DNA of 10,195 nucleotides from an uncultured Selenomonadales bacterium (GTDB lineage Bacteria; Bacillota; Negativicutes; Selenomonadales; Selenomonadaceae), in contig CALEPR010000105.1 in the NCBI GenBank assembly GCA_937910665.1, positions 1 to 10,195 on the forward strand, in the 5' to 3' direction. Shown here piece after piece: positions 1 to 6,063 of this stretch (within the stretch, counting starts at the first letter, position 1; every line of letters starts with the position of its first letter). Position numbers and translations under genes: made by a program. The notes beneath the pieces are model-generated. The model had not been told where the DNA came from, made no database searches, and was given only the letters and a program-made list of their open reading frames with translations.

Positions 1-403
1 AATGAAAAGTCGCGGCTTTTATAAAAATCCTGCCGGTTCAATTTTATATTATGCTCATCGCGAACTGGAATATCTTTGCCTTGACCGCGCAACTTTCCAC
101 TTCAAGCAGCACGTCGCAGTTAAATATGGCGAATTGGTTTACGACGGAATGTGGTTCTGTCAACTGCGCGAGGCGTTGGCTGCGTTTGTCGATTCAACTC
201 AGGAAACTGTCACCGGCACAGTGAAATTGAAACTTTACAAAGGAAATATTATTTCTGCCGGTTCAAAATCTCCTCACTCACTTTACAGCAAAGAATTTGT
301 AACTTTTGAACATGACGACGTTTACAACCAGGCTGACGCGACAGGATTTATTAACTTGTTCGGCTTGCCTTTGAAAGTCAGAGCTTTGGTGAACAAGAAA
401 TGA
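1..403 (+). CDS. argG: Argininosuccinate synthase, C-terminal part (5' end outside window)
   Basis: Argininosuccinate synthase joins citrulline and aspartate using ATP, the penultimate step of arginine synthesis in the cytosol. Only about the last 133 residues are visible; family members of the usual bacterial type are about 400 residues long, so roughly two thirds lie before the window. The visible part is highly typical of the C-terminal multimerisation/synthetase region: MKSRGFYKNPAGSIL, AHRELEYLCLDR, ELVYDGMWF, VDSTQETVTGTVKLKLYKGN, and the terminal GFINLFGLPLKVRAL. The first full codon is at base 2, but this methionine is internal to the family, so it is not the start. The stop overlaps the argH start in an ATGA (400-403), which implies co-transcription and translational coupling. 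Identification is secure. Confidence 0.96.
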   Translation, partial: MKSRGFYKNPAGSILYYAHRELEYLCLDRATFHFKQHVAVKYGELVYDGMWFCQLREALAAFVDSTQETVTGTVKLKLYKGNIISAGSKSPHSLYSKEFVTFEHDDVYNQADATGFINLFGLPLKVRALVNKK

Positions 404-1779
404 GTGAGAAACTTTGGGGAGGACGTTTTGAAAAATCTACCGACGAAATGATTAACGACTTTCAAGCGTCGATAAATTTTGACAAGCGAATGTATCGCGA
501 GGACATCGAAGGCTCAATCGCTCACGCAAAAATGTTGGCTAAGCAGAAAATTATTTCTGCGGAGGACAGCGAAAAAATTATTTCCGGCTTGAAAAAAATT
601 CTCGCGCAGATTGAGGAAGGCAAATTTAATTTCAGTGTCGCGTTGGAAGATATTCACATGAACATTGAAAAGGCGTTGACCGACGAAATTGGCGAGGCAG
701 GCGGACGACTTCACACGGCGCGGAGCAGAAATGATCAAGTTGCGTTGGATACTCATCTTTATGTCAGAAAACAGGTTGAGGAAATTCAAAAATTGATTCG
801 CGAATTGCAAAAAAATTTTGTCGCGGCGGCGAAAAAAAATCTCAGAATAATTATGCCGGGCTACACACATTTGCAACGCGCTCAACCAATTTTATTTTCG
901 CATCATTTAATGGCATACTTTTTTATGTTGCAACGTGACTTTGAAAGATTTTGCGGAGTTCGTAAACGCGCAGATATTATGCCGCTCGGAGCGGGAGCAT
1001 TGGCGGGGACAACTTTTCCAATCGACAGAAAATTTGTCGCGGAAGAATTAAATTTTGGCGACATTTATTTAAACAGTTTGGATGCGGTGAGTGACAGAGA
1101 TTATATTTTAGAATTTTTGTCGGCGGCTTCGATTTTAATGATTCATTTGTCGAGGTTGAGCGAGGAAATTATTTTGTGGTGCAGTCGTGAATTTTCTTTC
1201 GTGGAATTGGACGACGCACACTGCACAGGTTCCTCGATGATGCCGCAGAAAAAAAATCCCGACGTTCCCGAACTTATTCGCGGAAAGACAGGGCGAGTTA
1301 TCGGTCATTTAATGGCGATGCTCACGACAGTGAAAGCTCTGCCGCTTGCTTACAATAAAGATTTGCAGGAAGACAAGGAAGGACTTTTCGACGCGATAGA
1401 CACAGTGAAATTTTCGTTGGCAGTTTTTGCAGAAATTATTTCCGGCATGAAAGTTCGCGAAAAAAATATGCGCCGCGCAGTCGAGGAAGATTTTTCAAAC
1501 GCGACTGACTTAGCAGATTATCTTGTTAAAAAAGGTTTGCCTTTCAGACAGGCGCATGAAATTTCCGGAAAACTTGTTCATCACTGCATTGAGCGCGGAA
1601 TTTATCTGAAAGATTTGTCGCTCGATGAGTTCAAAGATTTTTCCGACAAATTTGCCGAAGATATTCACCACGCAATTAAACCTGAAACTTGCGTAAATTC
1701 CAGAAATTCTCTCGGTGGAACTTCTCAGAAACAAGTTGAAATGCAAATTGAAAAGGCTGAAGAAATTTTTGCAAATTAA
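400..1779 (+). CDS. argH: Argininosuccinate lyase
   Basis: Argininosuccinate lyase splits argininosuccinate into arginine and fumarate, the last step of arginine synthesis. It belongs to the fumarase/aspartase superfamily and acts as a cytosolic tetramer. At 459 residues it is full length for the family. Visible hallmarks in order are the N-terminal LWGGRF (residues 5-10), TARSRND (106-112), GYTHLQRAQP (154-163, containing the conserved catalytic-region His157), and the superfamily signature GSSMMPQKKNPD (277-288), whose serines 278/279 sit on the flexible catalytic loop. The C-terminus NSRNSLGGTSQKQV is also typical. The ATG start overlaps the argG stop by four bases, so translation is probably coupled. 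A terminator hairpin follows 14 bases after the stop, making this the last gene of the arginine operon. No key residue appears to be missing. Confidence 0.97.
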   Translation: MSEKLWGGRFEKSTDEMINDFQASINFDKRMYREDIEGSIAHAKMLAKQKIISAEDSEKIISGLKKILAQIEEGKFNFSVALEDIHMNIEKALTDEIGEAGGRLHTARSRNDQVALDTHLYVRKQVEEIQKLIRELQKNFVAAAKKNLRIIMPGYTHLQRAQPILFSHHLMAYFFMLQRDFERFCGVRKRADIMPLGAGALAGTTFPIDRKFVAEELNFGDIYLNSLDAVSDRDYILEFLSAASILMIHLSRLSEEIILWCSREFSFVELDDAHCTGSSMMPQKKNPDVPELIRGKTGRVIGHLMAMLTTVKALPLAYNKDLQEDKEGLFDAIDTVKFSLAVFAEIISGMKVREKNMRRAVEEDFSNATDLADYLVKKGLPFRQAHEISGKLVHHCIERGIYLKDLSLDEFKDFSDKFAEDIHHAIKPETCVNSRNSLGGTSQKQVEMQIEKAEEIFAN

Positions 1780-1792
1780 AATAAAAAAATTT

Positions 1793-1820
1793 TCCCGACA
1801 AAGTTGCCGGGACTTTTTTT
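1793..1820 (+). terminator. Intrinsic terminator of the argGH operon
   Basis: The arms 1793-1800 (TCCCGACA) and 1805-1812 (TGCCGGGA) pair over eight positions with one A-C mismatch around an AAGT loop. They are followed directly by C and seven Ts (1813-1820). This is a classic Rho-independent terminator just behind the argH stop and in its orientation. Confidence 0.85.
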
Positions 1821-1885
1821 GTTTGCGAAAAAAAATTTTATTCCAAAACTTTTCCTGCGTTTTCCAAAATTTTTATGAAACGCCC

Positions 1886-1949
1886 GTGAGCAGCATTCCT
1901 TCCCCGACTAAAGTCGGAGGCTTCCTGCGGCACTATTTAAGTGAAGGAC
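1886..1949 (-). mobile_element. Possible IS200/IS605-type right-end relic (bulged hairpin)
   Basis: The stretch holds a strong hairpin. CCGACT (1904-1909) pairs with AGTCGG (1912-1917) around AA. An outer CCT (1898-1900) pairs with AGG (1918-1920) across a three-base bulge (1901-1903). Read on the minus strand it gives AGGAAGCCTCCGACTTTAGT followed by a mirrored CGGGG, then a TCAC (complement of 1886-1889) a few bases on. From memory this looks like the subterminal hairpin and cleavage-site neighbourhood at the right end of IS200/IS605-family elements, which in tnpB-bearing members also forms the 3' part of the omega/reRNA. No tnpA or tnpB reading frame is nearby, so at most it is a relic or a small non-autonomous copy. 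It could instead be an unrelated structured 3' region. Boundaries are approximate. Confidence 0.42.
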
Positions 1950-1980
1950 AAAAAAATACTCGCCCTTCAGAAAGGAGGGA
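1950..1980 (-). terminator. Weak candidate terminator of the minus-strand operon
   Basis: On the minus strand just behind the YigZ stop, CCTT and AAGG pair around a TCTG loop, within CCCTCCTTTCTGAAGGG. A run of seven Ts follows about five bases later (complement of 1950-1956). The stem is short and the T-run is not adjacent, so this is only a possible Rho-independent terminator. The larger bulged hairpin further on (1898-1920) could do the job instead. Confidence 0.3.
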
Positions 1981-1999
1981 AAAGAAAATACCTCGCCCT
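1954..1999. repeat. Short imperfect direct repeat
   Basis: AAAATACTCGCCCT (from about 1953 to 1966) recurs as AAAATACCTCGCCCT (about 1985-1999), differing by one inserted C. The two copies are separated by about 20 bases rich in A and G. The second copy overlaps the stop codon of the minus-strand YigZ gene at 1998-2000. The repeat lies beside the IS605-like hairpin, so it may belong to the same element, but that is inference. Confidence 0.5.
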
Positions 2000-2633
2000 A
2001 AATTTTTGCAGGAAGAAAAATTTCTTCGCCGACTTCAGACAAAAAATTTGCCGCAGTCAGTTCAGTCAGTTCCGACAAAAAATTTTCAACTTCAGGTGGA
2101 GGAATTAAAATATTCAGCGTAACAAGTTCGGCGTAGTCAATATTTTCGATGCTGATTTTTTTTTGTCGGAAAAAATTTTCCACCGTCGCTAACAAATTAT
2201 ATTCCAGCGTGAGCGAAATTTTTTTGAAAGTTTTCATCTGAACAATTTCAGCAGCGGAAATTGCGAGTGCGGCGGCGTGAGAATATGCGCGAATCAAACC
2301 GCCCGCGCCGAGTTTTATTCCTCCGAAATATCTCGTCACCACGACGACAATATTTGTTAAATCATTTTTCTTTATGCTTTCCAAAATCGGATTTCCTGCC
2401 GTGCCGCCCGGCTCGCCGTCGTCATTGGATTTTTGTTTGTCGCCGAGTTCGCCGAGAACCCAAGCCGAACAATTATGTGTCGCGTCGAAAAATTTTTTCT
2501 TGACCTGCTGAATAAATTCCCGCGCCTGCGCCTCGTCCTCAACGTGCTTGGCTTGAGAAAAAAATTTTGATTTTTTAATTTCATACTCCGCGCTGAAAAT
2601 TTTTTCTGCAGAAATTGTTTTGTAATTTTTCAT
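1998..2633 (-). CDS. YigZ/IMPACT family protein (UPF0029)
   Basis: This is a member of the YigZ/IMPACT family, whose eukaryotic members modulate the Gcn2 stress kinase. The bacterial role is not settled; a link to translation or nucleic-acid binding has been suggested from structure. At 211 residues the length fits E. coli YigZ (about 205). Visible family motifs are THNCSAW (52-58), the signature DDGEPGGTAGNPIL (71-84) and TRYFGGIKLGAGGLIRAYS (100-118). The C-terminal third, about residues 135-211, matches the expected position of the second alpha/beta domain (UPF0029 C-terminal). The ATG overlaps the upstream membrane-protein stop in an ATGA (2630-2633), so it is the translationally coupled last gene of a three-gene operon. 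The family call is firm; the physiological role is unknown. Confidence 0.9.
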   Translation of the reverse strand: MKNYKTISAEKIFSAEYEIKKSKFFSQAKHVEDEAQAREFIQQVKKKFFDATHNCSAWVLGELGDKQKSNDDGEPGGTAGNPILESIKKNDLTNIVVVVTRYFGGIKLGAGGLIRAYSHAAALAISAAEIVQMKTFKKISLTLEYNLLATVENFFRQKKISIENIDYAELVTLNILIPPPEVENFLSELTELTAANFLSEVGEEIFLPAKI

Positions 2634-3274
2634 CGCGCATCGTCCTCCGGCAAAACTAATTTGTCGCGAATGGCTGAAATTTCCCGCGCCGTGAAAAGTC
2701 CTGCAGGTATTTCGCGAATTGTTATGTCTTTAATTTTTTTATTCATCTCGCCCAAGTCTTTCACAATTTCAGGATTTGCGACGGACTTCACAGACGTGAC
2801 AGTTTTTGCTTGTGCGTCGGAATAAATTTGCGTTTTGCGAATCACTTCGGACAAAATTATTCTGCAATCTTCTTCAAGTTCAGGCGGCGGTTGCAAGTTA
2901 TGAATTTTAATTTGTTCGTCGATGACTTCGCTTTCCAAATCTGTAAGCTGTTCATAAGTTATCTGTTCATAAATTTCCGCAGTTTTCAAAGTTTCCACAA
3001 TGTCATAATAAAGTTGCCAATTTCTGTCCAGCCTGTCAATATCTTTCTGATACGATGCATACCAGTCGCTGAAAATTTTTTGTTGCTGTTGAATGGCAAA
3101 AATTTGTTCCTGAGAAATTTTTTCTTCCTCCGCCTGCCGGCTGTTCACAAATGCCGAAATTGCAAAGATGACAGCAAGAAAGAGACAGAAGTAGACAAAA
3201 ATTTTTTTGCGCGGAAAAAATTTGTAGAGCGCGACCAAAATTATCGCCGCGATTATCGACAGAATATAAAACAT
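2630..3274 (-). CDS. Hypothetical membrane-anchored protein, two N-terminal helices
   Basis: I do not recognise this family. The 214-residue protein opens with two hydrophobic stretches, about residues 2-19 and 25-44, separated by the basic FFPRKK. This suggests a short hairpin in the membrane. The remainder is hydrophilic and rich in Glu, Gln, Lys and Ile (about 46-175), and looks mostly helical with possible coiled coil, for example EEEKISQEQIFAIQQQQK. A PPPELEEDC segment lies near residues 128-136. The start is supported by AAGGA about ten bases upstream of the ATG at 3274. The gene begins 31 bases after the DUF4127 stop and overlaps the YigZ start by four bases, so it is the middle gene of that operon. 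A role alongside the exported DUF4127 protein at the envelope is plausible but is only inference from position. Confidence 0.75.
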   Translation of the reverse strand: MFYILSIIAAIILVALYKFFPRKKIFVYFCLFLAVIFAISAFVNSRQAEEEKISQEQIFAIQQQQKIFSDWYASYQKDIDRLDRNWQLYYDIVETLKTAEIYEQITYEQLTDLESEVIDEQIKIHNLQPPPELEEDCRIILSEVIRKTQIYSDAQAKTVTSVKSVANPEIVKDLGEMNKKIKDITIREIPAGLFTAREISAIRDKLVLPEDDAR

Positions 3275-3305
3275 AAAAAATTTTCCTTTCAGTCAAAAAA
3301 TTTTT

Positions 3306-4925
3306 TTACTGAGAAGGGGGAAGGGAAAAGTCGAAAGAAATATCTGCTTCAAAAAGTCTGTTCCAAGTAAAATTGACAGAAATATTTTTCAGCGAAATTC
3401 CTTGAGGAAGTTTCAAATTTTTTTTCGCAAAATCCGCGACAAGTTCATCAGCTTTTTCTTTTGCGGGAAAAAATTTTTCATCCAGTTTCATGGAATTTCC
3501 TTGACCGGGAAAATTTCCCAAACTGTTTTGAAGTATGGGACGAACATTTGCCTGATAGATCCAGTCGTCAAAATATCTTGTCAGCAGCAGAGAATTTTTT
3601 TCGCGTTCAGACAAAAATTTTGTCAGAACTCCTGCGCCAATTAAAAATCCAGAACTGTTTGTCGCAGTATTCCAACCGCCGTAAGATTTTATTTTGAATT
3701 GCAGACTTTTATTTTTCATCTGTTCCATCAAAGCGTTGTCCGCTCCGTTCGCAGTGGCAATATCAACCAGTCCGACAGGATAATTTTTTTCTGCCAGACC
3801 GCTCAAAAGTTTCATAAAAGTTTTTGTGCCTTTGCGCGGCTTGGAAATATTTTTTGCGGACATCGCCTCGAAAGTTTTGCCGTCAAAATTTGTATTCACC
3901 GCCAAAACCAAATCTGCGCGTTCGGCGGCAGGAATCGGCAAACCTCCCGCAGCAAAAATCGCGCCGTCAATGTCGGCAGAAATTTTGCTGTTGCTGTAGC
4001 TCGGAATTGTTTCGCCGCCTTTGCCGGAATTGTAAAAAGTTGTGACGAAAGGAATTTCATTTAAATTTTTGTTAATCGCTCGACTCAACATTAACATACC
4101 GAGTTCGTCAGCTCCACTCATGACTTGAAATTGAGTTTTGCCGAGTTCCTTTCCATATTCCGAAAGGCGACGACTTTCCAAATGCGTCTGGGAAAAACTT
4201 GAGTTATCGTCGCAGCCGACAAGAAAATATTCAAAAGCTCCCGCCTTCGTCAAGTCAATGAGATATTTATTCGCATTCAAATTTTTTTCGCGACGCATAA
4301 ACCAATCTTCCTTGTACTCGTTCGGAATATAATAATCCAACCAAGCAATTTGTTTTTCGTCCTTGCGAGAAATTTTTTCTGTTTCCTGTTTGTCTTTCAA
4401 AGCCGTATACTCAAAAAAAGCTGCGCCATATTGTTTGTAATATTCCGGTTCCAAAGTTGAATTTGCCGCTCCTCTTGTCGGCGTTCGCATAATCGTTCCA
4501 AAAACATAAATCGGCAGGGCAGGGAAATTTTTTTTGAAGTCGGAAAATTTTTCTGTGCGATTTAAAATTTCTTCCACCGACAAATTATGTTGTCGACTTC
4601 CCACCAAACTTCCATAAATCATCGCGTCCGAAGAAATTATTGCCGCCTGAACTCCCGGCGCATTATCTTCCAACCAACGCCAAAGTTCCTCCGGCTTGCC
4701 GAACTGATTTTCTAAACTTCCCGTTCCCAAAAATTCAGTCGGCGGCGTTAAAACTTTGTAGCCTAATTTTTCCGCAACCTCAACCGTCTGCTTTAAGTTG
4801 CAAGGTCGAGTGTCTATCGGAATATATAAAATTGTTTTTCCGCTCGCAACTTGTGCGCTTGTTTGTGATGCTGAAAAAATTATCCAGAAAAAAATCGCCG
4901 CAAAAAAAATTGTCTGCTTAAACAA
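3306..4925 (-). CDS. DUF4127 family secreted protein (TTG start)
   Basis: This is a DUF4127-family protein of unknown function, about 539 residues from the preferred start. After a signal-like hydrophobic N-terminus (residues 5-17, small residues and possible cleavage near SQTSA at 20-24) comes the typical YIPIDTRPCN (34-43). Further conserved-looking acidic patches follow: SSDAMIYGS (98-106), GCDDNSS (237-243), SGADE (270-274) and YGGWNT (415-420). Asp38, Asp100, Asp239/240, Asp273 and Glu274 could form a metal or catalytic site, but this is inference. I place the start at a TTG (complement of 4923-4925) because GAGGAGG lies eight bases upstream and a TATAAT promoter about 35 bases upstream. 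The in-frame ATG at 5048 would lie before the promoter and encodes a poor leader. It is the first gene of the minus-strand operon and is probably exported. Confidence 0.86.
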   Translation of the reverse strand: MFKQTIFFAAIFFWIIFSASQTSAQVASGKTILYIPIDTRPCNLKQTVEVAEKLGYKVLTPPTEFLGTGSLENQFGKPEELWRWLEDNAPGVQAAIISSDAMIYGSLVGSRQHNLSVEEILNRTEKFSDFKKNFPALPIYVFGTIMRTPTRGAANSTLEPEYYKQYGAAFFEYTALKDKQETEKISRKDEKQIAWLDYYIPNEYKEDWFMRREKNLNANKYLIDLTKAGAFEYFLVGCDDNSSFSQTHLESRRLSEYGKELGKTQFQVMSGADELGMLMLSRAINKNLNEIPFVTTFYNSGKGGETIPSYSNSKISADIDGAIFAAGGLPIPAAERADLVLAVNTNFDGKTFEAMSAKNISKPRKGTKTFMKLLSGLAEKNYPVGLVDIATANGADNALMEQMKNKSLQFKIKSYGGWNTATNSSGFLIGAGVLTKFLSEREKNSLLLTRYFDDWIYQANVRPILQNSLGNFPGQGNSMKLDEKFFPAKEKADELVADFAKKNLKLPQGISLKNISVNFTWNRLFEADISFDFSLPPSQ

Positions 4926-4931
4926 AATTTT

Positions 4932-4938
4932 TTCCTCC
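4932..4938 (-). promoter_or_regulatory. Strong ribosome binding site deciding the TTG start of the DUF4127 gene
   Basis: The minus strand reads GAGGAGG here (complement CCTCCTC), eight bases before the TTG at 4925. No comparable site precedes the in-frame ATG at 5048. This fixes the start and makes the N-terminus a short signal peptide. Confidence 0.75.
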
Positions 4939-4959
4939 TCTAAAAAAAATTTTTCAAAT

Positions 4960-4968
4960 ATTATAGCA
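4960..4968 (-). promoter_or_regulatory. Extended -10 promoter for the DUF4127 operon
   Basis: The minus strand reads TGCTATAAT, a perfect TATAAT hexamer preceded by the extended TGn. There is no clear -35 at 17 bases (only CGCAAA-like sequence), which suits an extended -10 promoter. It would start transcription about 28 bases before the TTG at 4925. Confidence 0.65.
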
Positions 4969-5042
4969 AAACTTTTTTGACTTTGCGAAAAAAAATTTGC
5001 GACGATACTTTTATCCGCTTGCCTTGCAGGAAATTTTTTTTG

Positions 5043-5071
5043 TTGCAAGAATCAAAAAGAAAAGTTCTTAT
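5043..5071 (+). promoter_or_regulatory. Possible promoter for the HAD-DUF896-proC operon
   Basis: TTGCAA (5043-5048) and TCTTAT (5066-5071) each match four of six consensus bases and are spaced by 17. They lie about 22 bases before the HAD start. TTGCAA is also part of an inverted pair, CTTGCA (5023-5028) and TGCAAG (5044-5049), which could mark an operator or be chance. Weak evidence. Confidence 0.3.
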
Positions 5072-5092
5072 TTTGACGTGGCAGGTGATGAA

Positions 5093-5785
5093 ATGATTAA
5101 CGGAGTTATTTTTGACATTGACGGAACACTTTACAGTTACATTGAAAATCATGCGCGTGCGCTGAAAATTCTTTGCAAATTTACTGAAAAAAATTTAGGC
5201 GTAGGCGAAGAAGAATTTTTGAAAGTTTACTGCGAGGCTCGCGAAATTATTAAATCGCGTTTGACCGACGGCGGAGCACTTCACAGCCGCGCACTTTTTT
5301 TCCAAACCGCGCTGGAAATTCTTGGAAAAAATCCTTTCCGCTATATGCTGAAAATGTATAAAGTTTATTGGAATAGTTTTTTGTCAGAAATGAAACCTTT
5401 TGACGGCGCAGGAGAATTTGTTCGCAAGTTGAAAAATTCCGGGAAAAAAATTTCAGTCTGCACAGATATGACGGCGCACATTCAATACAGAAAAATTGAG
5501 CGGCTCGGCTTAAATAATTTTATTGACTTCATGGTGTCGAGCGAAGAAACCGGACTTGAAAAACCTTCGCCAAAAATGTTTAACCTTGCGCTGAAAAAAA
5601 TGAATCTTCCCCCTGAGGAAGTCGCTTACTTCGGCGACAGTCCCGACCGCGACATTGAAGGAGCGGCAAGCGTCGGAATAAAACCTTTTTGGTTTCTCGG
5701 CGAACACCCCGAAACTGAAATCAAAGTTGACTGCATAAAATTTAAAAATTATTCTGAGGTTGTAAATTCAAAAATATTTTTTTGA
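5093..5785 (+). CDS. HAD-superfamily hydrolase (phosphoglycolate-phosphatase/YjjG-like)
   Basis: This is a soluble haloacid-dehalogenase-type phosphatase of 230 residues. All four HAD motifs are visible: motif I IFDIDGTLY (6-14, nucleophile Asp8 and acid/base Asp10), motif II SVCTD (about 121-125, Thr124), motif III Lys157 in EKPSPK, and motif IV FGDSPDRD (180-187, Asp182 and Asp187). The helical insert between motifs I and II indicates a type-I cap, as in the phosphoglycolate phosphatase and nucleotidase groups. The substrate cannot be read from the sequence. I chose the ATG at 5093, preceded by an AGGTGA-like site (5083-5088) close to it. The open frame upstream to 4997 has no RBS and overlaps the divergent promoter region. 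The stop is followed 26 bases later by the DUF896 gene on the same strand, so it heads a small operon ending in proC. Confidence 0.88.
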   Translation: MINGVIFDIDGTLYSYIENHARALKILCKFTEKNLGVGEEEFLKVYCEAREIIKSRLTDGGALHSRALFFQTALEILGKNPFRYMLKMYKVYWNSFLSEMKPFDGAGEFVRKLKNSGKKISVCTDMTAHIQYRKIERLGLNNFIDFMVSSEETGLEKPSPKMFNLALKKMNLPPEEVAYFGDSPDRDIEGAASVGIKPFWFLGEHPETEIKVDCIKFKNYSEVVNSKIFF

Positions 5786-5811
5786 TTAAAATTTTTAAGG
5801 AAGTGGATTTA

Positions 5812-6063
5812 ATGATAACACCTGAACTTTTGGCAAGGATAAATATTCTTGCAAGGAAAAAACGCACAATCGGACTGAACGAGGAGGAACTTGCCGAGCA
5901 AAAAAGACTTTACGCAATTTATCTTTCGGAAATTCGCGGACAAGTTACAAATTTGCTCGACAGCATCGAATTGGTTGACGCTCCTCCGCCTGACAAAAAA
6001 ATTCAACCGCAAGGAAAAATTCTTCATCAAACGACAATAAATCTGGAACAGGTGATTCATTGA
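5812..6063 (+). CDS. DUF896 family small protein (YnzC-like)
   Basis: This 83-residue protein belongs to the DUF896/YnzC (UPF0291) family of small cytosolic proteins, known mostly from Firmicutes. B. subtilis YnzC is of similar size and forms a short helical bundle. Visible are MITPELLARINILARKK (1-17), then GLNEEELAEQKRLYAIYL (about 20-37), then the usual R-G-Q-V-T-N-L-L-D motif region. These match the two helices of the family. The tail, about 54-83, is polar with PPPDKK and looks flexible. The ATG at 5812 is preceded by AAGGAAG at a good distance; the earlier in-frame TTG at 5782 lacks such a site. The stop shares one base with the proC start (TGATG), so the two are probably coupled. Function is unknown. 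Confidence 0.86.
   Translation: MITPELLARINILARKKRTIGLNEEELAEQKRLYAIYLSEIRGQVTNLLDSIELVDAPPPDKKIQPQGKILHQTTINLEQVIH

Noticed and set aside
1886..1999. CRISPR array
   Set aside because: Only two imperfect short repeat copies, with no regular spacer series or cas genes.
1715..2122. Plus-strand open frame spanning the argH end and the intergenic gap
   Set aside because: It overlaps argH, the terminator and the yigZ gene on the other strand, and encodes a low-complexity, non-family-like product.
2810..3370. Plus-strand open frame opposite the membrane-protein gene
   Set aside because: It is the antisense shadow of a gene with a good RBS and operon context; the Phe/Asn-rich product is typical of antisense A+T-rich sequence.
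4926..5048. N-terminal extension of the DUF4127 protein from an ATG at 5048
   Set aside because: It contains the TATAAT promoter and the GAGGAGG site, has no RBS of its own and would bury the signal peptide 41 residues inside.
4997..5092. Upstream extension of the HAD hydrolase
   Set aside because: No RBS before 4997. HAD proteins begin just before the IFDIDGT motif, which fits the ATG at 5093.
5782..5811. TTG start for the DUF896 gene overlapping the HAD stop
   Set aside because: The family begins at MITPELLARIN, and AAGGAAG stands before the ATG at 5812.
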